Assembly (NCBI GenBank): GCA_947629535.1
Contig: CANREC010000005.1
Span: 1-47,035, forward strand
Direction of reading: 5' to 3'
Length of the DNA: 47,035 nucleotides
Source: an uncultured Clostridia bacterium
Lineage (GTDB): Bacteria > Bacillota > Clostridia > Christensenellales > Borkfalkiaceae
The notes beneath the pieces were generated by a model. That model ran no database searches, was not told where the DNA came from, and saw nothing but the letters and a program-made list of their open reading frames with translations. Of this stretch, positions 17,223 to 23,649 are shown in pieces. Made by a program: the position numbers and the translations under genes. How positions within the stretch are numbered: the stretch's first letter is position 1; every line of letters begins with the position of its first letter.

Positions 17223-17251
17223 ATTATATCAAAACCTTTTCTATTTTGCAA
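17223..17251 (-). promoter_or_regulatory. SigA-type promoter of the ECF-coaX-hom operon
   Basis: Minus strand TTGCAA (17246-17251), 17-nt spacer, TATAAT (17223-17228). Start expected near 17216. Confidence 0.82.
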
Positions 17252-17361
17252 CCAAATGAATGAGCTTTCGGGGAACAAATTTCCGCCGCACATCATATCA
17301 TTTAGTATACGGACGCGGAAAGAACAAATACATACGACGCGCCCGACAAGGAGGAAAAACT

Positions 17362-17571
17362 ATGAATTGCTGTCAAAGCGGCAACAGCTGCCTTTGGGTC
17401 CTTATCATCGCGCTTATTCTCGGAAATTGCGGGACGAACATTCTCAACTCGAGAGCGCTCTCTGGTTGCGGCTGGCCGATCCTCGCCGCCCTTCTCTACT
17501 GCATGTGCAAGAACGGCACCCTTTCCGAAATCGCTCAGAAATTCGGCATCGGCTGCGGCTGTAACGGTTAA
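17362..17571 (+). CDS. Small cysteine-rich membrane protein
   Basis: A 69-residue product with nine cysteines (3, 4, 10, 23, 36, 47, 49, 65, 67) and two hydrophobic stretches (about 11-20 and 37-48). The end is GIGCGCNG. The start is well supported: AAGGAGGAAAAAC lies directly before the ATG. A perfect 10-bp terminator hairpin follows, so this is a free-standing expressed unit. I do not recognise a family. Possible roles are metal binding, a spore or envelope structural peptide, or a small toxin-like membrane peptide; none is supported beyond composition. It faces an XRE regulator gene convergently. No clear promoter was found upstream. Confidence 0.7.
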   Translation: MNCCQSGNSCLWVLIIALILGNCGTNILNSRALSGCGWPILAALLYCMCKNGTLSEIAQKFGIGCGCNG

Positions 17572-17595
17572 ATTTCCCTCCTGTTCCGTGGAAAA

Positions 17596-17625
17596 GGGGC
17601 GGCGCAAATGCGCCGCCCCGCTTCT
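17596..17625 (+). terminator. Terminator after the Cys-rich gene
   Basis: Perfect 10-bp stem GGGGCGGCGC/GCGCCGCCCC (17596-17605, 17610-17619), loop AAAT, then a T-rich stretch. Confidence 0.8.
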
Positions 17626-17683
17626 TTCGTTGAGAAAATGAAAGTTACGTCCAAACAATGTTCCCTATACGGGCGAAAAATGT

Positions 17684-17893
17684 TCAGTCGCTCTCAAGGC
17701 CCGCAAGATAGTCGATGGAGACATGGAAATACTGCGAGATCGCGATGAGTTTTGAAAGCGTCGGCTCACAGCGCCCTATCTCCCATAGACTGATAATGGA
17801 TTTCCCCACGTCAAGTTCCTTCGCAAGCTGTATCTGCCCGATCCCCCTCTCCTGCCGCAGCGCACGCAGCCGCTCCCCGAATACATTTTCCAT
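17684..17893 (-). CDS. XRE-family repressor, single HTH domain
   Basis: A 69-residue Cro/C1-type helix-turn-helix protein: FGERLRALRQERGIGQIQLA, then ELDVGKSIISLWEIGRCEPT (recognition helix) and YFHVSIDYLAGL, the usual end of the fold. It is almost nothing but the DNA-binding domain. There is no ribosome site before the ATG, which lies 7 nt from a perfect 22-bp palindrome (17901-17922). A related 16-bp palindrome (17933-17948) fills the spacer of the divergent promoter, so it probably represses both itself and the zinc-ribbon gene (inference). Confidence 0.88.
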   Translation of the reverse strand: MENVFGERLRALRQERGIGQIQLAKELDVGKSIISLWEIGRCEPTLSKLIAISQYFHVSIDYLAGLESD

Positions 17894-17900
17894 ACAAACA

Positions 17901-17922
17901 TTTTCCCATAATTATGGGAAAA
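17901..17922. promoter_or_regulatory. Operator 1: perfect 22-bp palindrome
   Basis: Symmetrical about TCCCATAATTATGGGA (inner 16 bp). It lies 7 bp upstream of the XRE start codon and is the likely autoregulatory site. Confidence 0.75.
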
Positions 17923-17926
17923 ATAC

Positions 17927-17955
17927 TTGACTTCCCAGTATTATGGGAGTATAAT
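17927..17955 (+). promoter_or_regulatory. Promoter with operator 2 in its spacer
   Basis: TTGACT (17927-17932), a 17-nt spacer and TATAAT (17950-17955). The spacer holds TCCCAGTATTATGGGA (17933-17948), a near-copy of operator 1. A repressor bound there would block RNA polymerase. Confidence 0.85.
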
Positions 17956-17983
17956 GAGGATATTCAACATACGGAGGTCAAAA

Positions 17984-18295
17984 ATGTACTGTAAAAGTTG
18001 CGGCAAGGAAATCAGCGATAACGCCTACATCTGTCCCAACTGCGGAGCGAAAGCCGGCGGCATGCAGCAAGCCGACAAAAAGACAAACACGCTCTCTATC
18101 GTCGGATTCATTCTCGCTTTCCTTCTCCCCATTGCAGGACTTATCTGTAGCATCATTGCGCGGAAACAGATCCAAGAACGCGACGAGGGCGGGGCGGGGC
18201 TTGCGCTCGCGGGACTTATCATCAGCATTGTAGAGCTTGTCATTCTTCTCATCTACATCATCATCGTCATCGCGGCTATCGCCATGGTACTTTGA
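17984..18295 (+). CDS. Zinc-ribbon membrane protein, DUF4190-like
   Basis: A 103-residue protein with an N-terminal zinc ribbon (C3-x2-C6 in MYCKSCGKEI, then CPNC at about 17-20), a short linker, and a hydrophobic pair of helices resembling DUF4190: LSIVGFILAFLLPIAGLICS, the basic turn RKQIQERDEGG, then a long second helix to the C-terminus. The start at 17984 has GGAGGT upstream and gives the usual zinc-ribbon N-terminus. It is controlled by a promoter whose spacer is an XRE-type operator. Such proteins are common in Clostridia; the role is unknown. Confidence 0.82.
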   Translation: MYCKSCGKEISDNAYICPNCGAKAGGMQQADKKTNTLSIVGFILAFLLPIAGLICSIIARKQIQERDEGGAGLALAGLIISIVELVILLIYIIIVIAAIAMVL

Positions 18296-18306
18296 AAAAC
18301 GGCATG

Positions 18307-18332
18307 AAAAAAGCGCTCACGGCGCTTTTTTT
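18307..18332. terminator. Terminator between the zinc-ribbon and NUDIX-fusion genes
   Basis: AAAAAAGCGC and GCGCTTTTTTT arms around a 5-nt loop. A and T tracts on both sides suit both converging genes. Confidence 0.85.
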
Positions 18333-18340
18333 GTTTTCTT

Positions 18341-19351
18341 TTATTGCATTTTGGCCCTGTAGTAGAGGAGTGCGGCGACGGTCTTGGCGTCCTTGATCTC
18401 CCCGCGGGCGACCATGTTGCATGCCTCGGCAAAGGGAATGTATTCCACTTTCAAAAACTCGTCGGTGTCGGGATGAGCATCCCCTGCACGCACGCCTTCG
18501 GCCTCATAGATGTAGATCTTCTCGTTGGAATAGCCCGGGCTCGGATAGAGAACGGTCATGAGGGAGAGCGAACCCGCGATGAGCCCCGCCTCTTCCTCAA
18601 GTTCCCGCTTTGCCGCGGCCATGGGGTCCTCCCCCTTCTCGAGCTTGCCCGCAGGGATCTCATAGAGTTCCTCGCCGTAGGCATAGCGGAACTGCTTGAC
18701 GAGCACGGCCCTTCCGTCGACGACGCAAAGGACGGACGCGCCGCCCGGGTGCTCGACGACCTCGCGCTTACAGGGTCTGCCATCGGGCAGGACGGCGTCG
18801 TCACAGCGGACGGTGATGATCTTGCCCTCGAACACGACGTTCTTCTGCGACATCTCCTCTCTGAGGTCGCCGCCCACGGGTCTCGGGGCGGGCTGTGCCG
18901 CGGCGCGTTTGTAGGAATAGCCCGCGCAGGCGGCGGGATAGGCGTCGCGGATGATGTCGCGGAAGGGACGGACGATGCGTTCGGAGAAGAGCGCATAGCT
19001 CGCTGTAAAGCTCCCGTCTCCGTAAAAATAGTGCAGAAGGAAGTCCTTGAATTTCACGACGCCAGAATCGATCTCGGCAAAGAGGCAAAAGACGAAGGCG
19101 AGCGCGTCGACGCGGCTCGACGGAAGGTAGGCCTCCCCTCTCCCGTTCGGATAGTCCCTCAGATAAAAACTGCGGGTGCCCGCATAGTCGAATTCCTCTG
19201 TCACTGCGGCAAAGAGCCCCTTGAGGTCCTCGCTTTCGGCAAGACAACGAAGAACTTGCGAGATGCCGATCTCGGCCTCGCGATATGTACATGAGAGCAG
19301 ACTGTCACAGGCGTCGAGAAAGCGGCGGATCTTTTCGAGATTATCTTCCAT
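18341..19351 (-). CDS. Unknown N-terminal domain fused to an ADP-ribose pyrophosphatase-type NUDIX domain
   Basis: A 336-residue protein in two parts. Residues 1 to about 140 form a mostly helical, Phe/Tyr-rich domain (for example FVFCLFAEIDSGVVKFKDFL) that I do not recognise. An Ala/Pro-rich linker (about 141-165) leads to a NUDIX domain starting near MSQKNVVFEGK (167). This half is like ADP-ribose pyrophosphatase: GGASVLCV, LVKQFRYAYGEELYEIPAGK, and the NUDIX box G235, E241, R249-E250-L-E-E-E-A-G256. Ordinary family members are the C-terminal half alone, about 170-180 residues. The reading frame is uninterrupted and has one ribosome site (GGAGGTAGTT) at the long start, so the fusion looks real. 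Confidence 0.85.
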   Translation of the reverse strand: MEDNLEKIRRFLDACDSLLSCTYREAEIGISQVLRCLAESEDLKGLFAAVTEEFDYAGTRSFYLRDYPNGRGEAYLPSSRVDALAFVFCLFAEIDSGVVKFKDFLLHYFYGDGSFTASYALFSERIVRPFRDIIRDAYPAACAGYSYKRAAAQPAPRPVGGDLREEMSQKNVVFEGKIITVRCDDAVLPDGRPCKREVVEHPGGASVLCVVDGRAVLVKQFRYAYGEELYEIPAGKLEKGEDPMAAAKRELEEEAGLIAGSLSLMTVLYPSPGYSNEKIYIYEAEGVRAGDAHPDTDEFLKVEYIPFAEACNMVARGEIKDAKTVAALLYYRAKMQ

Positions 19352-19390
19352 AACTACCTCCGCGGCACAAAATTGGCCGCCTTTTTCTCC

Positions 19391-19419
19391 ATTATATCAC
19401 ATCGGAAAAAAATATTAAA
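19391..19419 (-). promoter_or_regulatory. Possible promoter of the NUDIX-fusion gene
   Basis: Minus strand TATAAT (19391-19396) with a poor -35 TTTAAT (19414-19419) at 17 nt. It is back-to-back with the HPr-like gene's promoter. Confidence 0.5.
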
Positions 19420-19437
19420 GTTTTTTTCGGAAATATC

Positions 19438-19466
19438 TTGATTTTATCCCCGATTTTATGTATAAT
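19438..19466 (+). promoter_or_regulatory. SigA-type promoter of the HPr-like gene
   Basis: TTGATT (19438-19443), 17-nt spacer, TATAAT (19461-19466); ribosome site GGAGG before the ATG at 19503. Confidence 0.82.
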
Positions 19467-19502
19467 GAAGAAAATTATAATTCTTCATGGAGGAATGAGA
19501 TT

Positions 19503-19730
19503 ATGAAGTCCGTACAGGTCTCGCTTGAAAAGTCCTCAAGCGTAAAAGAGTTCGTCAACATCACGCAGAGCTACGATTTTGAGATCGTCATCAAGAGCGG
19601 CTACTATGTCGTCGACGCCAAGTCCATCCTCGGCCTCTTCAGCCTCGACACCACAAAGCCCCTCACCGTCGAGATCCACAGCGACAATTGCGACGATTTG
19701 CTCGAGAAGCTCAAGAAATTTGCAGTATAA
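19503..19730 (+). CDS. HPr-like protein lacking the phosphocarrier histidine
   Basis: A 75-residue protein of the HPr fold. The second half matches HPr well: YYVVDAKSILGLFSLDTTKP, with S41 at the position of HPr Ser46, the regulatory serine phosphorylated by HPr kinase. The active-site segment that should read GLHARPA is SSSVKEFV, so no histidine is available for PTS phosphotransfer; the only His lies far downstream in EIHSDN. This is the situation of Bacillus Crh, a corepressor in catabolite repression. A regulatory rather than carrier role is therefore likely (inference). It has its own promoter and is followed by DUF4364 and TSCPD genes in the same direction. Confidence 0.85.
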   Translation: MKSVQVSLEKSSSVKEFVNITQSYDFEIVIKSGYYVVDAKSILGLFSLDTTKPLTVEIHSDNCDDLLEKLKKFAV

Positions 19731-19751
19731 ACTCTCTCAAACCGCAATGAC

Positions 19752-19780
19752 AAGCCGCTTGATTTTTAAGCGGCTTATTT
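19752..19780 (+). terminator. Weak terminator after the HPr-like gene
   Basis: AAGCCGCTT (19752-19760) and AAGCGGCTT (19768-19776), 7-nt loop, then ATTTGTG. The poor T-tract should allow readthrough into the DUF4364 gene. Confidence 0.55.
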
Positions 19781-19808
19781 GTGTCTCATAAAAATACAGA
19801 GGAAGATC

Positions 19809-20333
19809 ATGCAAGTCAAAGGCGAAACCCCGATCAACAAGTTAATACTCCTCTTCGTCTTTGACAAGATGGAGAGCCCCCTGTCGGAGCGCACCCTCTT
19901 GGATATGTGCACTTCGTCCAATGACTGGCTCAACTACATGGACTGCATGGTACTTCTCGAACGGCTGTTATCCGACGGATTCCTCTGCCAGATCCCGGGC
20001 GTGGACGAACCGCTCTACATGATCACCCCCGAGGGCAGGGAGACGCTTGCGAATTTCTATATCAACATCCCGAGAAGCTCCCGCGAGGAGATCTCCAAGT
20101 TCATCAAGAACAACAGCGCCCGTTTCCGTACAAAACAGGATTGCCGTGCGGATTATTTCCAGAACAAGGACGGCACTTACACGGTCTTTCTGAAGATCCT
20201 CGCCCCCATCCAACCCATGCTTGAGCTCAAGTTCGTCGTTCCCGACAAAAAGACGGCGAATAACATCTACAAAAAATGGGAAGATAAGGCACAGGACCTG
20301 TACACAGCCGTCTATGAGACGCTCGTGGATTGA
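19809..20333 (+). CDS. DUF4364-family protein (winged-helix-like)
   Basis: A 174-residue cytoplasmic protein found mainly in Bacillota. The N-terminal half looks like a winged helix: INKLILLFVFDKMESPLSER, then a second helix with LNYMDCMVLLERLLSDGFLC, then a beta hairpin MITPEGRETL. The C-terminal half is a strand-rich domain of unknown role. I recognise the family by this beginning. The start at 19809 has GAGGAAGATC upstream. Together with the HPr-like protein upstream and the TSCPD protein 27 nt downstream it forms a three-gene run. A transcription-factor role is likely from the fold but not shown. Confidence 0.78.
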   Translation: MQVKGETPINKLILLFVFDKMESPLSERTLLDMCTSSNDWLNYMDCMVLLERLLSDGFLCQIPGVDEPLYMITPEGRETLANFYINIPRSSREEISKFIKNNSARFRTKQDCRADYFQNKDGTYTVFLKILAPIQPMLELKFVVPDKKTANNIYKKWEDKAQDLYTAVYETLVD

Positions 20334-20360
20334 ATCTATTTCTATTCATAGGAGGAACAT

Positions 20361-20618
20361 ATGGTTACTTATTCGACCAAAGGGACATGCGCAAAACAGA
20401 TCATATTCGACCTCGACGCAGAACATAAGATCCATAACGTAAAATTCATCGGCGGATGCAGCGGCAATCTGCAAGGGATCGCCCGTCTCGTCGAGGGCAA
20501 AACGCCTGACGAGATCTATCCCCTTCTCAAGGGGATCCGTTGCAAGCAGAACACCTCCTGTCCCGATCAGCTTGCGCAAGCGCTCGAGCCCTATCTGACG
20601 CAAAATACGCAGTCTTGA
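20361..20618 (+). CDS. TSCPD-domain protein (TIGR03905 type)
   Basis: An 85-residue protein with the family signature NTSCPDQLAQAL near the C-terminus, preceded by KFIGGCSGNLQGIARLVEGK. The same TSCPD module occurs at the C-terminus of some vitamin B12-dependent ribonucleotide reductases, but as a free small protein its role is unknown. The conserved cysteines (C10, the GGCSG cysteine, and the TSCPD cysteine) suggest metal binding or redox. The ribosome site is AGGAGGAAC. It ends the HPr-DUF4364-TSCPD run and is followed by a strong terminator. Confidence 0.85.
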   Translation: MVTYSTKGTCAKQIIFDLDAEHKIHNVKFIGGCSGNLQGIARLVEGKTPDEIYPLLKGIRCKQNTSCPDQLAQALEPYLTQNTQS

Positions 20619-20668
20619 CGCTTTGCCGTGCTCTTTTCATCTTCCGCATAGAAAATTCAACAGCAAAA

Positions 20669-20699
20669 GGCCCGCTCTCGTGAGCGGGCCGAATTTTTT
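20669..20699 (+). terminator. Terminator after the TSCPD gene
   Basis: Perfect 9-bp stem GGCCCGCTC/GAGCGGGCC (20669-20677, 20682-20690), loop TCGT, then GA and six T. It may also serve the converging membrane-protein gene. Confidence 0.88.
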
Positions 20700-20709
20700 G
20701 ATGCGGAAC

Positions 20710-21282
20710 TTAGAAGGGAAGGAACGGCGTGAAGAGGTGCACCAAGGCGAGCAGGAAGGCAATGAAACAGAAAACAAAACTGAACACGAATCCGAGCGTG
20801 TAGTACAGTTTGCCTCCCTCATGCGTCTCCTCGTTCTTCATGCCGAAGAGGGACAAGATCAGACCCGCAACGGGCAAAAAGATGGAGAACACGAACCCGA
20901 GCAGTGCGACGCTGTTGAATGGCTTTTCCGACTTCTTTGAAAAGATCTTCACGAGTATCATGATGAAGATGCTCGCGACGATCGCCATGATCCAGAATAA
21001 GAATGAGAACCAGAGAGCCGTCTCCCACCCCTGCGAGGCGTGGATGCCGATGAGCGTTGCGGCCGTGGCGCCGTCCATGAGGAAATAGAGAACGGAATAA
21101 TACGTCCCCCATCCGTCTTCCGATGTATCACTTGCGATCTGCTCTTCCGCAGGCGCCGCCGAGGCGGTCTCCTCTTCGAGTGCGCTTGCCCTCTCCGCAG
21201 ACGACGCGGCAAAGAATGCGCCGAACACAAAGACGAGCGCAAGCAGAAGGATGAGCAGATTGGCTCTTTTCGTTTTTTGCAT
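20710..21282 (-). CDS. Membrane protein with signal peptide, unknown function
   Basis: A 190-residue protein. Residues 1-30 form a signal-peptide-like segment (KTKRANLLILLLALVFVFGA, then a small-residue stretch). A Glu/Ala-rich outside segment (about 34-58) follows, then three or four membrane helices, including ETALWFSFLFWIMAIVASIF, NSVALLGFVFSIFLPVAGLI and a final FVFSFVFCFIAFLLALVHLF. No catalytic motif is seen, and I do not recognise a family. It is a single gene with its own strong promoter and the ribosome site GGAGGGG. Confidence 0.7.
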   Translation of the reverse strand: MQKTKRANLLILLLALVFVFGAFFAASSAERASALEEETASAAPAEEQIASDTSEDGWGTYYSVLYFLMDGATAATLIGIHASQGWETALWFSFLFWIMAIVASIFIMILVKIFSKKSEKPFNSVALLGFVFSIFLPVAGLILSLFGMKNEETHEGGKLYYTLGFVFSFVFCFIAFLLALVHLFTPFLPF

Positions 21283-21314
21283 ATACCCCTCCGTATATCT
21301 TCCGATACAGGTTT

Positions 21315-21343
21315 ATTTTATCATATTCAATAAATAATGTCAA
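21315..21343 (-). promoter_or_regulatory. SigA-type promoter of the 20.7-kb membrane protein gene
   Basis: Minus strand TTGACA (21338-21343), 17-nt spacer, TAAAAT (21315-21320). Confidence 0.82.
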
Positions 21344-21384
21344 CAGGTGAATGCATTTCTTTTGCCCGATTCTGGAGAAAAAAG

Positions 21385-21412
21385 ACAAAAAATCCGCCGC
21401 ATCGGGCGGAAT
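21385..21412 (-). terminator. Terminator of the V-ATPase operon
   Basis: Minus strand stem TCCGCC/GGCGGA (arms 21405-21410 and 21393-21398), followed by a U-run (complement of 21387-21392). It lies 2 nt after the ntpD stop. Confidence 0.8.
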
Positions 21413-21414
21413 TT

Positions 21415-22038
21415 TCACATTTTGACCGATTTCACCTTCATGAGACGGACGATCGCGGCGCGCTCGTTCTCGTCGAGCTTGTCGCGGATGTACTTGATGG
21501 TCTCCTCGAGCTGCGGGATCATGACGTATTCGAGGGCATTGACGCGGCGCTTGTTGCGTTCGATTTCATCGGCAAGGAGCCGCACGGCCTTCTCGACCTC
21601 GGCAAGACGGATGAGCTTGGGAAGGAGCGCGGAGACCATCTCAACGGAGCCGTCCGCCTCGCTCGTGATCTCCGAATAGGCATAGGGCAGACGGGACTGC
21701 GCCTGTTGCATTGAGAGGCGAATCTTCGGGACGTCCACGCCCATGATGCTCTCCGTCTCGCATTCCGTCCCGAGAGCGACGGTCGGCATGGAGAACGCCG
21801 TCTCCTGCACATAGGAAGGCGTGAGCGCCCCCGCAACGGCAAACTGTCGCAGGGCGGAGGAAAGTCCTTCCTCCACTTCGCCGCGGAGACGTTTGTCCTC
21901 TTTGAGGAGCACGGTGAAACGGCGTACCATCTCATCCGACTTGTCCTTGAGCAGTTTATGCCCGCGGGTGGCCGTCGAGAGACGCGCTTTGAGTTTCTTG
22001 AGCTCCATTCTTGTGGGATTTACATTCAGTCTTGCCAT
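21415..22038 (-). CDS. ntpD: V-type ATP synthase subunit D
   Basis: Subunit D is the central rotor shaft that couples the A3B3 head to the membrane ring. The 207-residue, highly charged helical protein starts MARLNVNPTRMELKKLKARL, the family signature, and has TRGHKLLKDKSDEMVRRF and, near the end, IERNKRRVNALEYVMIPQLE, the C-terminal long helix. It is separated from ntpB by 240 bp of repeat sequence, unlike the tight packing of the other subunits, and has no good ribosome site. A terminator follows at once. Confidence 0.95.
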   Translation of the reverse strand: MARLNVNPTRMELKKLKARLSTATRGHKLLKDKSDEMVRRFTVLLKEDKRLRGEVEEGLSSALRQFAVAGALTPSYVQETAFSMPTVALGTECETESIMGVDVPKIRLSMQQAQSRLPYAYSEITSEADGSVEMVSALLPKLIRLAEVEKAVRLLADEIERNKRRVNALEYVMIPQLEETIKYIRDKLDENERAAIVRLMKVKSVKM

Positions 22039-22051
22039 GGTCTTGTCGTTG

Positions 22052-22258
22052 AATTAAAAATTATACATTGCGGCGAGGAGAGAATTAGGACGGCGGCGTT
22101 CCAAATATGTCATGGTGAGCTTGCCGAACCATCACCGCAACAAGAAAGAATAAGGCGATCCTTCGACACGCCGCATGGGCGCGGCGGCTCAGGATGACGT
22201 TATCGGAACGACACCCCTTCCCTCACTGCGTGCCCCCCTCAAGGGGGCAAGGGTCGCC
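22052..22258. repeat. Intergenic repeat mosaic between ntpB and ntpD
   Basis: Contains three blocks that recur elsewhere in the window: GAATTAAAAATTAT (also at 45655-45668); an inverted block GATCCTTCGAC...CTCAGGATGAC (22157-22198; related at 27883-27914 and 44036-44064); and AACGACACCCCTTCC...CCCCTCAAGGGGGCAAGGG (22207-22254; related at 44088-44154 and 45682-45710). No gene is seen here. Confidence 0.7.
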
Positions 22259-22278
22259 GAGCAAAGAAATGGTCGAAA

Positions 22279-23649
22279 TTATTCTTTCATATACTTTTCG
22301 ATATATTCTTCGCGGATGCGCTTGAGTTCGCTCTTGGGAAGGATCTTGAGAAGTTTCCAGCCGAGGTCGAGGGTCTCTTCGATGGACCTGTCTGTCTCGA
22401 ACCCTTGGTTGACGTACTCCTTCTCGAAGGCCTCGGCGAATTTCGCATATAGCTTGTCGACGTCCGAAAGGGCCGCCTCGCCCAGTATGGCGGAGAGTTC
22501 CTTGCTCTCCTTCCCTCTCGCATACGCCGCGAAGAGTTGGTTCATCGTGTCGGCGTGGTCCTCTCTCGTCTTTTCCTTGCCGATGCCTTTATCCTTGAGA
22601 CGGGACAGCGACGGCAAAACGTCGATGGGCGGATTGAGCCCTTTCTTATAGAGGTCGCGGGAGAGAATGATCTGCCCCTCGGTGATATACCCCGTAAGGT
22701 CGGGAATGGGGTGCGTCTTGTCGTCCTCGGGCATGGTCAGAATGGGGATCTGGGTGATGGAGCCCTTCGATCCTCTGATCCTGCCCGCCCTCTCATAGAG
22801 CGTCGCGAGGTCGGTATAGAGATAGCCGGGATAGCCGCGGCGGCCGGGGATCTCTCTGCGGGCGGCCGAGACTTCACGCAGGGCCTCCGCATAATTGGTG
22901 ATATCCGTCATGATGACGAGCACATGCATCTCGCAGGTGAAGGCGAGGTATTCGGCACAGGTCAGGGCGATACGGGGCGTTGCGATACGTTCGACGGCGG
23001 GATCGTTCGCGAGATTGGTGAAGAGCACCGTCCTCTCGATGGCGCCCGTGCGCTTGAAGTCCTCAACGAAGTACTGCGCCTCTTCGAACGTGATGCCGAT
23101 GGCGGCGAACACGACGGCGAACTTGCTGTCCGATCCCCGCACCTTGGCCTGCCTTGCGATCTGCGCGGCGAGCTCGGCGTGCGGAAGGCCGCTCATCGAG
23201 AATACGGGCAATTTCTGGCCGCGGACGAGGGTATTGAGGCCGTCGATGGCCGAGACGCCCGTCTCTATGAACTCATTGGGATAATCGCGGGCGGCGGGAT
23301 TGATGGGTTCGCCGTTGATGTCGAGCATCTTTTCGGGAATGACGGGAGCGCCGCCGTCACGGGGGTTTCCCATGCCGTCGAACACGCGCCCGAGCATGTC
23401 TTTGGAGACGGCGAGCTGCTGTGCGTGGCCCAAGAATCTTGCCTTGCTCTCGGAGATCTGCAGGCCCTGCGAATTTTCGAAGAGCTGCACGACGGCCTTG
23501 TCACGGTTGATCTCGAGCACCTTGCCTTGACGGACTTCCCCGTTTCCGCAGAGGATATCGACAAGTTCGTTGTACTTGACCCCTTCGACGCCCTCGACGA
23601 GCATCAAGGGCCCGACGACTTCTTTGATCGTCTTGTATTCCTTAAGCAT
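22279..23649 (-). CDS. ntpB: V-type ATP synthase subunit B
   Basis: The non-catalytic nucleotide-site subunit of the head. At 456 residues it has the normal length. It starts [19 protein letters not shown]. As expected for B, the P-loop is absent: the equivalent stretch is [19 protein letters not shown]. Other B landmarks are [39 protein letters not shown] and [20 protein letters not shown]. Its start overlaps the end of ntpA by 8 bp and has a strong ribosome site (GGGAGGGG). Confidence 0.97.
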   Translation of the reverse strand: MLKEYKTIKEVVGPLMLVEGVEGVKYNELVDILCGNGEVRQGKVLEINRDKAVVQLFENSQGLQISESKARFLGHAQQLAVSKDMLGRVFDGMGNPRDGGAPVIPEKMLDINGEPINPAARDYPNEFIETGVSAIDGLNTLVRGQKLPVFSMSGLPHAELAAQIARQAKVRGSDSKFAVVFAAIGITFEEAQYFVEDFKRTGAIERTVLFTNLANDPAVERIATPRIALTCAEYLAFTCEMHVLVIMTDITNYAEALREVSAARREIPGRRGYPGYLYTDLATLYERAGRIRGSKGSITQIPILTMPEDDKTHPIPDLTGYITEGQIILSRDLYKKGLNPPIDVLPSLSRLKDKGIGKEKTREDHADTMNQLFAAYARGKESKELSAILGEAALSDVDKLYAKFAEAFEKEYVNQGFETDRSIEETLDLGWKLLKILPKSELKRIREEYIEKYMKE

